Shown here in pieces: positions 8,908 to 17,628 of a DNA stretch of 64,000 nucleotides. Position numbers and translations under genes: made by a program. The stretch is from Streptosporangium album (GTDB lineage Bacteria; Actinomycetota; Actinomycetes; Streptosporangiales; Streptosporangiaceae): contig NZ_JACHJU010000001.1 in the NCBI RefSeq assembly GCF_014203795.1, positions 1,240,001 to 1,304,000 of the forward strand, in the 5' to 3' direction. Numbering within the stretch: the stretch's first letter is position 1; every line of letters begins with the position of its first letter. The notes beneath the pieces were generated by a model, which worked only from the letters and a program-made list of their open reading frames with translations, made no database searches and was not told the DNA's origin.

Positions 8908-10116
8908 TCAGGTCCGCGGCGAGGAGGGACGGGCTTGACCGGCGGCGACCGTCAGCACCATGAGGGTCGCGATCGCACCACCGCACACCATGACGGCCGA
9001 GGGGGAGGCGGCGTCCACCACGACACCCCCGAGCAGGGCCCCGATGGCGATGGTGGCCTGGAAGGACGAGGTGAAGAGGATGGAGGCCGCCTCCGTCGCG
9101 TGGGGGGCCGAGGTGGAGAACCAGGTCTGCGAGCAGACCGGGACGGCTCCATAGGCCAACCCCCACAGAACGAGCAGCACGATCGCGCCGGTCTCCCCCC
9201 TGCCGAGAACCGGGAGCAGCGAGGTCGCGCCGGCGAGCACGCAGCCGCTGACGGCGAACGTGGCCCTCAGGTCACGGGTCACCGTCACCCCCGCGATGAA
9301 GTTGCCGACGATGCCGGCGACGCCGTACGCGAGCAGGAATGTGGTGATCAGACCGGGGCTCACCCGGGTGACCTGCTGCAGGAAGGGCGTCACATAGGTA
9401 TAGGTCCCGAAGTGGGCCGTCACTATGAGAAACGTCAGAACGAGCCCGACCCGGATACCGGTGCCGCGGATCAGGTCGCCGAGGACCTTCAACCGCGTCA
9501 CCTGGACGGCCGGCAGCGGCGGCACCAGCACGATCAGCGCGAGGAACACCCCCACCGTCATCACCCCCATGACGACGAAGGCCGCCCGCCAGCCCATGAG
9601 GTGCCCGATGAGGGTGCCCGCAGGCACCCCGAGCACGGACCCCAGCGGGACGGCGGAGAAGATCACCGCGGTCGCCGTGCCGACCTGCTCCGCCCGCACC
9701 AGCCGTACGGCGAGGCCGGCGCCTATCGACCAGAAACCACCGATGACCAGCCCGACCAGGATCCTGGAGACCACCATGACCCAGTAGGCCGGTGCGGCGG
9801 CCGCGAGGAAGTCCGCGACGGCCAGCAGGAGCATCAGGGCACACAGCATCAGGCGCCGGTCGAGTCGCCCGGTCGCGACGGTGACCGCCGGGGCGGCGAT
9901 CGCGGCCAGGACGCCGGGCACCGTCATCATCAGGCCCGCCGCGCCGTCGGAGACGTCGAAGTCGGCCCCGACGGACGTCAGCAGGCCGATCGGCAGGATC
10001 TCGGCGGTGACGATCGAGAAGATCCCCGACATCACCGAGACAACGGCCAGCCAACCGATCAGCGGTGATCGTGTCGGCACGGCGGAGACGGCGGCAGAGG
10101 CGGCGGCGGTGGGCAT
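8908..10116 (-). CDS. MFS transporter, DHA1-type drug/arabinose exporter family
   Basis: Twelve-segment major facilitator of 402 residues. Signature features: a first segment ending TAEILPIGLL, the loop GRLDRRLM after TM2 (motif A-like), SRILVGLVIGGFWSIGAG (motif B/C region) and PLGSVLGVPAGTLIG, all typical of the DHA1 group with AraJ/YdhP/CmlR-like exporters. It therefore probably expels a small hydrophobic molecule by proton antiport. The start ATG at 10116 has only a weak ribosome site. It is flanked by unrelated genes and looks monocistronic; the gene after it encodes a secreted esterase-like protein on the same strand but about 100 nt away. Confidence 0.85.
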   Translation of the reverse strand: MPTAAASAAVSAVPTRSPLIGWLAVVSVMSGIFSIVTAEILPIGLLTSVGADFDVSDGAAGLMMTVPGVLAAIAAPAVTVATGRLDRRLMLCALMLLLAVADFLAAAAPAYWVMVVSRILVGLVIGGFWSIGAGLAVRLVRAEQVGTATAVIFSAVPLGSVLGVPAGTLIGHLMGWRAAFVVMGVMTVGVFLALIVLVPPLPAVQVTRLKVLGDLIRGTGIRVGLVLTFLIVTAHFGTYTYVTPFLQQVTRVSPGLITTFLLAYGVAGIVGNFIAGVTVTRDLRATFAVSGCVLAGATSLLPVLGRGETGAIVLLVLWGLAYGAVPVCSQTWFSTSAPHATEAASILFTSSFQATIAIGALLGGVVVDAASPSAVMVCGGAIATLMVLTVAAGQARPSSPRT

Positions 10117-10219
10117 GGGCTCAGTCCAGCAACCCTGACGGCCGGGGGCTGGCGGGTTTGAGACCTCACCACAAGGTTCCGGAGCAGAGGCGACGCCCGC
10201 GCGCGGCCTGCCCCGTCCC

Positions 10220-11548
10220 TCAGGACAGCGGGCGCGCCGCCGTGGTCTTGTGCAGGTAGATCAGCGCGTCGTAGGACTTCCCGAGTGAGACCATGCGCTC
10301 GGGCTCGGGCCAGAGTCTTCCGGCGTCACGCGTGCGCCGGGGCCTGTCGAGCCAGGCGCGGGCCGAGGCGGACATGGCGCGCAGGTCCAGGAAGTAGTCG
10401 GACGAGCTGACCCGGCTCAACGTCTGGTTGTTGCCTCCCCTCGCGGGGAGCCCGACCGTGACGGTCCGCCACCGGCCGTCCGCGTCCTGCGCCCTGAAGG
10501 ATCCCTGGCCGAAGGCGAGCCCGGCGGTGACGTAGCGGGCGCCCAGCCGGTCGCGCAGGAAGGCGCCCTGCACCTTGGGATAGAGCGTGGCGTCATACGG
10601 CGCGTATGCCACGTGCGCGTTGTGGGCCGACAGGAGGATCTTCGCCCCGGTGTGCTCGTGCCACCACGCGACGTTGTCGGCCATGATCTTGTCCCGGTAA
10701 CGGAGTCCCTTGCTCACCTGCTCCGGATCGGTGGCGTCGAAGGTCAGCGCCGTGGCGCTCTGGACAATGGAGCGCGCGCTCTGCACGGCCCACGCGTGTT
10801 CGTCCCGGTCCGGCCCCGGATGCCGTCGCAGCAGGTCCAGGGCCTGGCCGGCCTGGGACACCAATGCTTGGCGCTCGGCCGGCGGTAGACCCAGGAAGGC
10901 GTCCGCGTCCCGGACGGCGCGCAGGTTCCGGTAGTCGGCGTCGATCTCCGGCAGGAGCGTGGGCCGGTGACGTCGCACGTAGCCGGTGACCAGCTTGACG
11001 AGCTGCCCGCCGACTGCGGGATAGTTGGCGTCGTCACCCATGAACCGGACCTTCTCCGCGTGGTGCGTGTTGTGGTCGCGCATCCACCTGATGAGGTCCA
11101 GATACTCCTGGACGGTCCACATGTCCAGCTTCCTGAACTCCTCCTTCATGATCTTCTCCGGATCGCCCTTCCCATGGAGGACATAGGCGTCCAGCCGCAG
11201 TCCGGCGCTCCAGCCCGCTTCGAGCGCGAACGTCGTGAAGCCCTTCTTCTCGACGAGGTAGCGGAACACCCTGTGCTTCATCGTGAAGAACTCGCGGGCA
11301 CCGTGCGTGGCCTCGCCCAGCCCCACCACTTCGGCGTCGCCCACCGCCCGGCCGAGCGGGCGGAGGTCGCCGAGATCGCCGGACGGCGTGGTGAGGCGCA
11401 GGGGATGGGCTTTCTGCCGCAGTTCAGGAACGGGGTCGTAGCCACCCGCCGCTGAGGCGGGCGACACCGAGGCGACCGTACTCACGGCCGCCAGCGACGC
11501 GGCGGCAAGAGGTATGAGGAACCGGCGCCGACGGGATGCGCTCTGCAT
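10220..11548 (-). CDS. secreted erythromycin esterase family protein
   Basis: Member of the erythromycin esterase (EreA/B, succinoglycan-type) fold, 442 residues from ATG 11548, which has AGGAGAA upstream. A Sec signal is plain: SRRRR, a hydrophobic stretch and a cleavage site ASA-AG near residue 33. Family motifs are present: GLGEATHGAREFF (active-site Glu and His), FALEAGWSAG and LSAHNAHVAY. True resistance esterases are cytoplasmic, so this exported version is more likely a surface hydrolase of unknown substrate than a macrolide-resistance factor. Neighbours give no further hint. Confidence 0.82.
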   Translation of the reverse strand: MQSASRRRRFLIPLAAASLAAVSTVASVSPASAAGGYDPVPELRQKAHPLRLTTPSGDLGDLRPLGRAVGDAEVVGLGEATHGAREFFTMKHRVFRYLVEKKGFTTFALEAGWSAGLRLDAYVLHGKGDPEKIMKEEFRKLDMWTVQEYLDLIRWMRDHNTHHAEKVRFMGDDANYPAVGGQLVKLVTGYVRRHRPTLLPEIDADYRNLRAVRDADAFLGLPPAERQALVSQAGQALDLLRRHPGPDRDEHAWAVQSARSIVQSATALTFDATDPEQVSKGLRYRDKIMADNVAWWHEHTGAKILLSAHNAHVAYAPYDATLYPKVQGAFLRDRLGARYVTAGLAFGQGSFRAQDADGRWRTVTVGLPARGGNNQTLSRVSSSDYFLDLRAMSASARAWLDRPRRTRDAGRLWPEPERMVSLGKSYDALIYLHKTTAARPLS

Positions 11549-11674
11549 GCGGTCTTCTCCTGGTGGATCGGAATGCTCTGTCCGGCCAGCATGTCGGCGG
11601 GGCGGGGCGACCACGATGCGGCCAGCAGGAAGATCGGCCGTACCGGTGGCGCCACCCGGCCGGTACGGCCCGCG

Positions 11675-12523
11675 TCAGGCGGAGCCGTCGAGGACGTCGC
11701 GCACCCGGGCCGCGAACGCCTCCGGGTGGGTCAGGTTGCCGTTGTGGCCGCCGGGGAACTCCACCAGGTCGACGCCGCCGACCAGCTCCGCCAGGACCTG
11801 CGCGCACCGGTAGTCGAAGAGGTCCCGTGGGGTGGTGCGGCCGCCGGCGGGCACGATCCGGGTCGGACCGCCCTTCAGCTCGGCGACACCGGCGGCGTCC
11901 AGGGTGTCGCGGCGGGCCGCGGTGAGGTCGTGTTCGAGGAAGAACGCGAAGTTGGCGCGTCTGACGTCGTTGATCGGCTGCGGCCGGAGGCCGGGTTCCG
12001 TCTCCTGCGAGGTGGGGTCGATGCCGAGGGCCTCCGCGACCTTCTTGACGGCCGGGAGCCAGCCTTCACCGCGGTAGGTCTCCTGGATGTCACCCAGCTT
12101 CCGGTCCGCGGAGTCCCGTTCGGCCGCAGGCAGCAGCCGCAGCGCCACGGGCTCGTGTGCGATGAGCGTGCCCACCTGCCCGGGGTGTTCGACGGCCAGG
12201 TGGAGTCCGATGACGGCGCCGAGGCTGCAGCCCAGCATGAACGCCGGTTCGTCGGTCAGCGCGGCCAGCAGGTGGTGGACGTCGTCGGCGTGCGTGCCGA
12301 TGGTCAGCGGCTGCGCCGGGTCGCTGATCGTGCTGCGCGACAGGCCCCGGCGGTCGTAGGTGACCACCGTGTAGTGGTCGACGAGCCGGTCGACCAGGTC
12401 GGCGGTGCGCGTGGCGTCGCCCTCCCCGCTCTGCGAGACGAGCAGCAACGGTCCGGCGCCGCTGAGTTCGTAGTAGAGGTCGGCTCCGGGCACGGGCAGC
12501 GTGTCCGTCTTCATGGTGCTCAT
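11675..12523 (-). CDS. alpha/beta hydrolase
   Basis: Cytoplasmic alpha/beta-hydrolase of 282 residues. The nucleophile elbow is GCSLGA (Ser100), and the terminal histidine is in FPGGHNGNL near residue 259. Ligand-binding cap residues do not identify a substrate; relatives include esterases and proline iminopeptidase-like enzymes. The ATG at 12523 follows CGGAGGAC. It is divergently transcribed from the MarR gene across a 122-bp region that holds a 42-bp near-perfect palindrome, so it is very likely the target of that regulator and induced by a small-molecule ligand such as an aromatic ester. Confidence 0.88.
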   Translation of the reverse strand: MSTMKTDTLPVPGADLYYELSGAGPLLLVSQSGEGDATRTADLVDRLVDHYTVVTYDRRGLSRSTISDPAQPLTIGTHADDVHHLLAALTDEPAFMLGCSLGAVIGLHLAVEHPGQVGTLIAHEPVALRLLPAAERDSADRKLGDIQETYRGEGWLPAVKKVAEALGIDPTSQETEPGLRPQPINDVRRANFAFFLEHDLTAARRDTLDAAGVAELKGGPTRIVPAGGRTTPRDLFDYRCAQVLAELVGGVDLVEFPGGHNGNLTHPEAFAARVRDVLDGSA

Positions 12524-12576
12524 CTGAGTCCTCCGAGGGGCTGGTGTTTCACTCCGTTACCTCGGCGACCCTAATC

Positions 12577-12636
12577 CATCAGATTAGATACATCAACATA
12601 GATGCATCTAATCTGATGCATCGATCTTGATGTATC
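12577..12636. promoter_or_regulatory. MarR operator: 42-bp palindrome plus an extra half site
   Basis: Positions 12577-12594 (CATCAGATTAGATACATC) and 12601-12618 are inverted repeats with one mismatch in 18 bp, separated by AACATA. Further on, TTGATGTATC (12627-12636) is the exact reverse complement of GATACATCAA (12587-12596). The region is AT-rich against the surrounding genome and lies between two divergent genes. It probably binds the MarR dimer at two overlapping sites and represses both promoters. Confidence 0.85.
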
Positions 12637-12645
12637 GTCGCGGAC

Positions 12646-13122
12646 ATGAACGGAGTCGAGCTGTTCCTTCTGGGACGGACCCTGATGAAGATCGGCGAGG
12701 AGGCCCTTCCGTCCGAGGGCCTCGGCAGGCAGTCCACCGGTCACCGGTCGGTCCTCATCGTGGTGAGCGACATCCGCGACCACCCCGTCAGCTCCGTCGG
12801 TGAGATCGCGGCGAGGACGGGCCTCCCGCAGAGCCAGGTGTCCGCCTGCGTCGCCCGGCTCCGCGAGGCGGGCTCCATCGTGACGGCGACCGACCCCCAG
12901 GACCGCCGCCGGCTCCTCGTACGGCAGGCCCCCGAGATCTCCGAGCGCGTGGCGGCGGTCCGCGCGGCCCCCATCGACACCGCGCTGGCCGCCGCGCTGG
13001 GCACCGACGATCCGCAACTGCTCGGGGAGGTCGCCGCCGCCCTTGAGACACTCGCGCGACATCTGTCGCCGCAGGCGCTGACCCGCCTGCATTCGGGAGG
13101 GCAGCCGGGTCAGGCGGGCTGA
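12646..13122 (+). CDS. MarR family transcriptional regulator
   Basis: Winged-helix regulator of 158 residues. The central part holds the recognition region VGEIAARTGLPQSQVSACVARLREAG followed by the wing IVTATDPQDRRRLLV, the DxRxxR wing motif of the family. N- and C-terminal helices would form the dimer interface. It is divergent from the alpha/beta hydrolase and lies 10 nt downstream of the palindromic operator, so autorepression and repression of the hydrolase are expected, released by an unknown ligand. It is slightly longer than minimal MarR proteins at the C-terminus, which ends in a Gly/Gln-rich tail. Confidence 0.88.
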   Translation: MNGVELFLLGRTLMKIGEEALPSEGLGRQSTGHRSVLIVVSDIRDHPVSSVGEIAARTGLPQSQVSACVARLREAGSIVTATDPQDRRRLLVRQAPEISERVAAVRAAPIDTALAAALGTDDPQLLGEVAAALETLARHLSPQALTRLHSGGQPGQAG

Positions 13123-13530
13123 GGGAGCGGCTGGGCGATGATCGCCGGGTGGTAGCGCCGGCCGGGCGCGTTGACCACGCCGAAGGGCAGCTCCGTGGCC
13201 CGTCCGGGCGCCCGATGACCTCCCAACGCCGGCGGAGGCGGACGGAGAGCGCGCCCGCGGAGAGGAGGAAGGACGGCCGCCGCCCCGCCCTGCGGGCTCG
13301 CCGGAACTCTCCGGAAAGGAGATCGGAACCGGCGGTCCGCGCCATAAACGGATGACCGTTTTCCCTTACGGAGACGTGCTCTTACGGCGGTCCCGTGAGG
13401 CGAAGGAGAAAATCTTCATCGCCGCTCTCTCTTTTGTCAAATGTCTTTACATCGGTGGATTTCATTACTTACCGTGTCAAATCTCCGGGCTTTCCGATCA
13501 CCGGGAGGCTTCCCCCCTGGAGGAGGATCC
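13123..13530. other. intergenic region, promoter for the secreted amidase
   Basis: About 400 bp without a convincing gene. A short hairpin AAACGG-atga-CCGTTT sits at 13346-13361. From about 13400 the DNA becomes unusually AT-rich, as expected of a promoter for the amidase that starts at 13531. Frames crossing this stretch do not have ribosome sites or coding-type third-position bias. Confidence 0.5.
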
Positions 13531-15060
13531 ATGGTTTCTGTCCAGGTCCGCCGGTCGTACCGCCTCGCGGTCGCGTCCGCCGGCCTGCTCGCCGTCATGC
13601 TGGGCACGCTCAGCACGCCGGCGAGCGCCGATCCGGCCGAACCACTGGCCGACGCCTTCACCGGCTCGGCCGCGACCTACGAGGTGCCCCGCGACCTGCT
13701 CGTCGCGGTCGGCTACGCCGAGACCCATCTCGACGGGCACAAGGGCGAGCCGAGCGCGAGCGGCGGCTACGGGGTGATGCACCTCGTCAGCAACCCCACC
13801 GTCCACGCCCTGGAGCAGGCCGCCAAACTGACCGCCCAGCCGGTGGAGACGCTCAAGACCGACGACGCGGCCAACATCGCGGGCGGCGCCGCGGTGCTGC
13901 GCGCCTACGCCGACGAGCTCGGGCTGGACGCCACTGCCCGGAAAGACGCCGGCAAGTGGTACTCGGCCGTGGCCAGGTACGGCAACGCCTCCTCCCCCGA
14001 GGTGGCCCGGCTGTACGCCGACACCGTCTACGACCTGCTCGCCAAGGGCGTCAAGGCGGCGACCCCCAGCGGCGCCGTGACCGTCGCACCGCAGGCCGTG
14101 ACACCCGACCGAGGCGCCTACGCCAAGGCCGCCGACCTGAACGCGCCCAGCCTGGCGGCGGCCGTGGACTACCCCGCAGCCCACTGGGTGGCCGCCAGCT
14201 CGTCCAACTACACCGTCTCCAACCGGCCCACCAGCAACGCGATCGACCGCATCGTCATCCACGTGACCCAGGGCTCCTACGCCGGCACCATCTCCTGGTT
14301 CCAGAACCCCGCCGCCCAGGTCTCCGCGCACTACGTGGTCCGCTCCTCCGACGGCGACATCACCCAGATGGTCCGCGAGAAGGACCGGGCCTGGCACGCC
14401 CGCGACTGGAACAGCCGCTCCGTCGGCATCGAGCACGAGGGCTACGTCGACAACGCCTCCTGGTTCACCGACGCGATGTACCGCGCCTCGGCCGCGCTGA
14501 CCCGCAACATCGCCGACCGCTACGGCATCCCCAAGGACCGCGCCCACATCGTCGGGCACGTCGAGGTGCCGGGCAACGACCACACCGACCCGGGGCCCAA
14601 CTGGAACTGGACCACGTACATGCAGTACGTCACCGGCGGCACGCCCCCCACCTGGTCCACCATCGTCGACAACAGCACGGCGGGGAAGTTCACCGCCAGC
14701 GCCAACTGGGGCACCTCGACCTACTCCACCCAGCGCTACGGCGCCGACTACCGGTTCGCCGACCCGGTGAGCCTCAGTGACACCGCCTGGTACCGGGCCA
14801 CCATCCCCAGCGCGGGCACCTACCGGGTCGAGGCCTGGTATCCGGCCCTCTCCGGCTACAACAGCGCCGCGCCGTACATCGTCGCCACCTCCAGCGGCAA
14901 CACGACGGTCTACGTCGACCAGCGCACCGGCGGCGGGAGCTGGCGCAGCCTCGGCACCTTCACGCTGAACGCCGGGGACTACAACGTCGTCGGCGTGAGC
15001 CGGTGGACGTCCGGCACGGGACTCGTCATCGCCGACGCCGTCCGCATCAGCCGTCTCTGA
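13531..15060 (+). CDS. secreted N-acetylmuramoyl-L-alanine amidase with C-terminal golvesin-like domain
   Basis: Exported peptidoglycan hydrolase of 509 residues. ATG 13531 follows GGAGGAGG; the signal peptide ends near ASA-D (residue 33). Residues about 40-170 resemble a lytic-transglycosylase-like helical domain (VAVGYAETHLDGH). Residues about 225-365 form an amidase_2 (T7 lysozyme/PGRP) domain: zinc ligands in IVIHVTQG and GHVEVPGNDHTDPG, and the SVGIEHEG strand. The last 130 residues (FTASANWG to the end) match the golvesin/xly-type beta-sandwich that often follows bacterial amidases. Probably cleaves the stem peptide from muramic acid in the wall of self or competitors. A perfect 34-bp palindrome 27 nt after the stop is the terminator. 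Confidence 0.88.
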   Translation: MVSVQVRRSYRLAVASAGLLAVMLGTLSTPASADPAEPLADAFTGSAATYEVPRDLLVAVGYAETHLDGHKGEPSASGGYGVMHLVSNPTVHALEQAAKLTAQPVETLKTDDAANIAGGAAVLRAYADELGLDATARKDAGKWYSAVARYGNASSPEVARLYADTVYDLLAKGVKAATPSGAVTVAPQAVTPDRGAYAKAADLNAPSLAAAVDYPAAHWVAASSSNYTVSNRPTSNAIDRIVIHVTQGSYAGTISWFQNPAAQVSAHYVVRSSDGDITQMVREKDRAWHARDWNSRSVGIEHEGYVDNASWFTDAMYRASAALTRNIADRYGIPKDRAHIVGHVEVPGNDHTDPGPNWNWTTYMQYVTGGTPPTWSTIVDNSTAGKFTASANWGTSTYSTQRYGADYRFADPVSLSDTAWYRATIPSAGTYRVEAWYPALSGYNSAAPYIVATSSGNTTVYVDQRTGGGSWRSLGTFTLNAGDYNVVGVSRWTSGTGLVIADAVRISRL

Positions 15061-15086
15061 CGGCGGGCAGCACCGCGCTCCACAGG

Positions 15087-15120
15087 GAACGCCTCCGGCG
15101 GACGTCCGCCGGAGGCGTTC
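15087..15120. terminator. perfect palindromic terminator between convergent genes
   Basis: 34-bp perfect palindrome (GAACGCCTCCGGCGGAC and its complement) with no loop spacer, between the amidase (plus) and the STAS gene (minus). It can serve both directions. Confidence 0.8.
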
Positions 15121-15142
15121 TCCGTGTGGGGGCCGGGCCCCC

Positions 15143-15451
15143 TCAGGAGAGCTGAGGGCCCTCCTGAGAGGCGTACTTCAGCGCGCCGACCACATCGGGG
15201 TCGATGGAGAAGAAACTGTAGAGATCGGTCATGCGCAGGAGCCGCTCGAAGTGGCCTCGCACGCCCGCCGGCCGCAGCCAGCCGCCCGTGTCGAAGAGCA
15301 TGGTCATCGCGCCGAGGAACGTCCGCAGGCCGTTGGAGTCGCAGAAGGTCACTCCCCCGACGTCGAGCACGATCTGGATGTGCCCGTCGTCGACCAGCCC
15401 GCGGATGCTCTCTCGGAGGAGCGGGCTGGAGTTGCGGTCGATGTCGCCCAT
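15143..15451 (-). CDS. STAS domain protein (anti-sigma factor antagonist type), start uncertain
   Basis: Single STAS domain, as in SpoIIAA/RsbV antagonists that bind anti-sigma kinases. The phosphorylatable site is FCDSNGL (Ser at about residue 39), within the usual DSxG context. From the ATG at 15451 there are 102 residues, but the frame stays open for six more codons upstream reading RAVVTV, which is the normal first beta strand of the family; it is closed by TGA. A good ribosome site (GGGAGA) and ATG at 15473 lie in a different frame that would supply MTHDAR. A one-base shift would join MTHDAR to VVTVMGD, giving a standard-length protein. It follows the permease gene by about 25 nt. Either a frameshift or a short-start protein. 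Confidence 0.7.
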   Translation of the reverse strand: MGDIDRNSSPLLRESIRGLVDDGHIQIVLDVGGVTFCDSNGLRTFLGAMTMLFDTGGWLRPAGVRGHFERLLRMTDLYSFFSIDPDVVGALKYASQEGPQLS

Positions 15452-15498
15452 GACGGTGACGACCGCGCGTCATGAGTCATGGCGCCGGATCTCCCAGG

Positions 15499-17418
15499 TC
15501 AGCCGACGTGGACCAGGGGGCGACGGTGCCCGTCGGGCTCGGCCTGGCGGAGGACCTCCCTGGTGAGCGGGGGGACGTCCCCTCCGCCGAAGACCAGGTA
15601 GCGCAGGAGCGCCCCGACGGGGTTGCCCTCGGCCCAGTGGAAGTAGACGTTCGGCAGCTTTCCGGTCTCGTCGCGCAGGTGGAGGAGGATGGCCGCGATC
15701 GCGTTGGGGACGGTGGCGCTCTCCACCCGAAGGATGCGGAAGCCGTACCGTTCCTCGCCGATAACCCGGAGCTCGGAGGTGAACTCCGACGCGTCGGGGA
15801 CCGTCACCTCAAGGAATATCAGCCCCTCGGCACGGCGGAGCCGGTGGCGCTCCCACGCCTCCCGGGCCTTGTCGACATACTCCTTGCAGTCACGCTCGTG
15901 CGGCTCGTTGGCGATCAGGTGGATCTCGGCGGCCTCGTTGATGTATCTGCGGGCCTCGTCGTTCATGGTGATGTGGGTGACCCGCAGCTCGGTCGAGCGG
16001 GTGGCCCGGGAGACCAGCGAGGTGATGACGATCGCCAGGACGAAGAAGAGCGCGATCACCAGGCCGTCGGGGCGCTCGATGATGTTGGCCACCGTCGCGT
16101 AGGCGAAGATCAGCGTGACGATCCCGAACGGGACGGCGACCTTGATCCGGCCGTGCTTCAGCGCGGACAGCGTGACGGCGACCGCGGCCGACAGGATGAG
16201 CGCCAGCACGCCGGTGGCATAGGCGCCGCCCTGCGACTCGACGTCCGCGCCGAAGAAGAGCGTGATCGCGAAGGAGACGAGCGTGAAGACCAGCACCATC
16301 GGCCGGGCGGCGCGCGACCAGTCCGGGGCCATGCCGTACCGGGGCAGGTAGCGCGGCACGATGTTGAGCAGGCCCGCGAGCGCGGAGGCTCCGGCGAACC
16401 ACAGGATGGCGATCGTGCTGACGTCGTAGACGGTGCCGAACCAGTCGCCGAGGTAGCCGTGGGCCAGGTAGGCCAGCGCACGCCCGTTGGCCTTTCCGCC
16501 CTCCTCGAACTCCGCCGCCGGGATCAGCAGGGTGGTGGCGAAGCTGGAGGTGATCAGGAAGACGCTCATGATGAGGGCGGCCGTGGTCAGCAGCTTCTTC
16601 GCGCCCTTGATCCGCTCCGGCAGCTCGCCCCTGACCAGCGGCATCACTGCCACGCCGGTCTCGAACCCGGACAGGCCCAGAGCGAGCTTGGGCATCACAT
16701 ACAGGGAGACGGCGACCATCGCGATCGGGCTGGAGTGCTCGGCGGTGAGCGCCGTCCGCCAGTTCGTGATCACTCCGGGGTCGGCGGCGACATGCTGTAC
16801 GGCCACGGCCAGCACGACCACGTTGAGGAGCAGGTAGACCACGACCAGCACGACCGCGATGGAGATCGCCTCGCTGAACCCGACGAGGAACACCCCGCCG
16901 AGCAGGGCGATCAGCACCAGGGTGACCGGCACCTGCCAGCTCTGCCAGGCGGTGGGGAGGAACGGGTTGTGCAGGATGTGGGCGGTGGCGTCGGCCGCCG
17001 ACAGGGTGATCGTCACGATGAAGGCGGTGGCGACGAACCCGAGCAGGAAGAGCACCAGCAGCTTGCCGCGCCAGCCGGGCAGGAGGCTCTCCAGCATCGA
17101 CAGCGAGCCCAGTCCGTTCGGGCTCTCCCGGGCGACCGCGCGATAGGTCGGCAGCGCGCCGAACATCGTCAGGGCGACGAGCAGCAGGGTGGCGACGGGG
17201 CTGAGGGTCCCGGCCGCGAGGGCGGCGATGCCGGGCTGGTAACCGAGGGTGGAGAAGTAGTCGACGCCGGTGAGGCACATGACCTGCCACCAGGCGTGCT
17301 GTCTGTGCGGGGTCTCCTCCTGGTGCGGTCCCGGCGTTTTGAGGTCCGGCCGGTGCAGGCCGTCCAGCAACCATTTGCGGATACCGGATCCGGTATCCGC
17401 CGAGGTCGACGTGGTCAA
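15499..17418 (-). CDS. APC superfamily permease with cytoplasmic C-terminal domain
   Basis: Large inner-membrane transporter, 639 residues. About 12 hydrophobic segments fill residues 45-480; the opening segment reads [15 protein letters not shown], characteristic of a KUP/amino-acid-permease-like APC family common in actinomycetes. A soluble tail of about 150 residues follows ([25 protein letters not shown] onward), probably a regulatory domain. Substrate is an amino acid or potassium; not decidable. The start is a TTG at 17418 with GGGGAG five to six nt upstream. A 24-bp perfect palindrome lies inside codons 7-14. It may be cotranscribed with the STAS gene behind it. Confidence 0.8.
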   Translation of the reverse strand: MTTSTSADTGSGIRKWLLDGLHRPDLKTPGPHQEETPHRQHAWWQVMCLTGVDYFSTLGYQPGIAALAAGTLSPVATLLLVALTMFGALPTYRAVARESPNGLGSLSMLESLLPGWRGKLLVLFLLGFVATAFIVTITLSAADATAHILHNPFLPTAWQSWQVPVTLVLIALLGGVFLVGFSEAISIAVVLVVVYLLLNVVVLAVAVQHVAADPGVITNWRTALTAEHSSPIAMVAVSLYVMPKLALGLSGFETGVAVMPLVRGELPERIKGAKKLLTTAALIMSVFLITSSFATTLLIPAAEFEEGGKANGRALAYLAHGYLGDWFGTVYDVSTIAILWFAGASALAGLLNIVPRYLPRYGMAPDWSRAARPMVLVFTLVSFAITLFFGADVESQGGAYATGVLALILSAAVAVTLSALKHGRIKVAVPFGIVTLIFAYATVANIIERPDGLVIALFFVLAIVITSLVSRATRSTELRVTHITMNDEARRYINEAAEIHLIANEPHERDCKEYVDKAREAWERHRLRRAEGLIFLEVTVPDASEFTSELRVIGEERYGFRILRVESATVPNAIAAILLHLRDETGKLPNVYFHWAEGNPVGALLRYLVFGGGDVPPLTREVLRQAEPDGHRRPLVHVG

Positions 17419-17510
17419 CCTGGTCTCCCCTGCGCTCGAAAAACGTAAATAACCGTAAAGACCAGAGGAACACTACCCAAGCCGGTCGATGAGTCACCGG
17501 CCAGCCGCCC

Positions 17511-17542
17511 TTCTCCGCGCTTCCCCCGGGAAGCGCGGAGAA
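17511..17542. terminator. hairpin upstream of the APC permease
   Basis: 15-bp perfect stem (TTCTCCGCGCTTCCC) with a two-base loop between the permease start and the GH81 stop. Likely stops transcription leaving the GH81 gene; in tandem with the hairpin at 17566-17592. Confidence 0.7.
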
Positions 17543-17565
17543 CATCCGCCCGCGGGCACGCGAAA

Positions 17566-17592
17566 GTGGCCGGGATCATCGTTCCCGGCCAC
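17566..17592 (-). terminator. terminator of the GH81 gene
   Basis: 10-bp stem GTGGCCGGGA / TCCCGGCCAC with a 7-nt loop, 37 nt after the GH81 stop codon. Confidence 0.75.
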
Positions 17593-17628
17593 CTCCGTGT
17601 GGCGATGGATCGGTCGGATCCCGGCAGG

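Noticed and set aside
10220..11548. macrolide resistance gene
   Set aside because: The erythromycin-esterase fold protein has a clear export signal and no resistance context, so a resistance role is not claimed.
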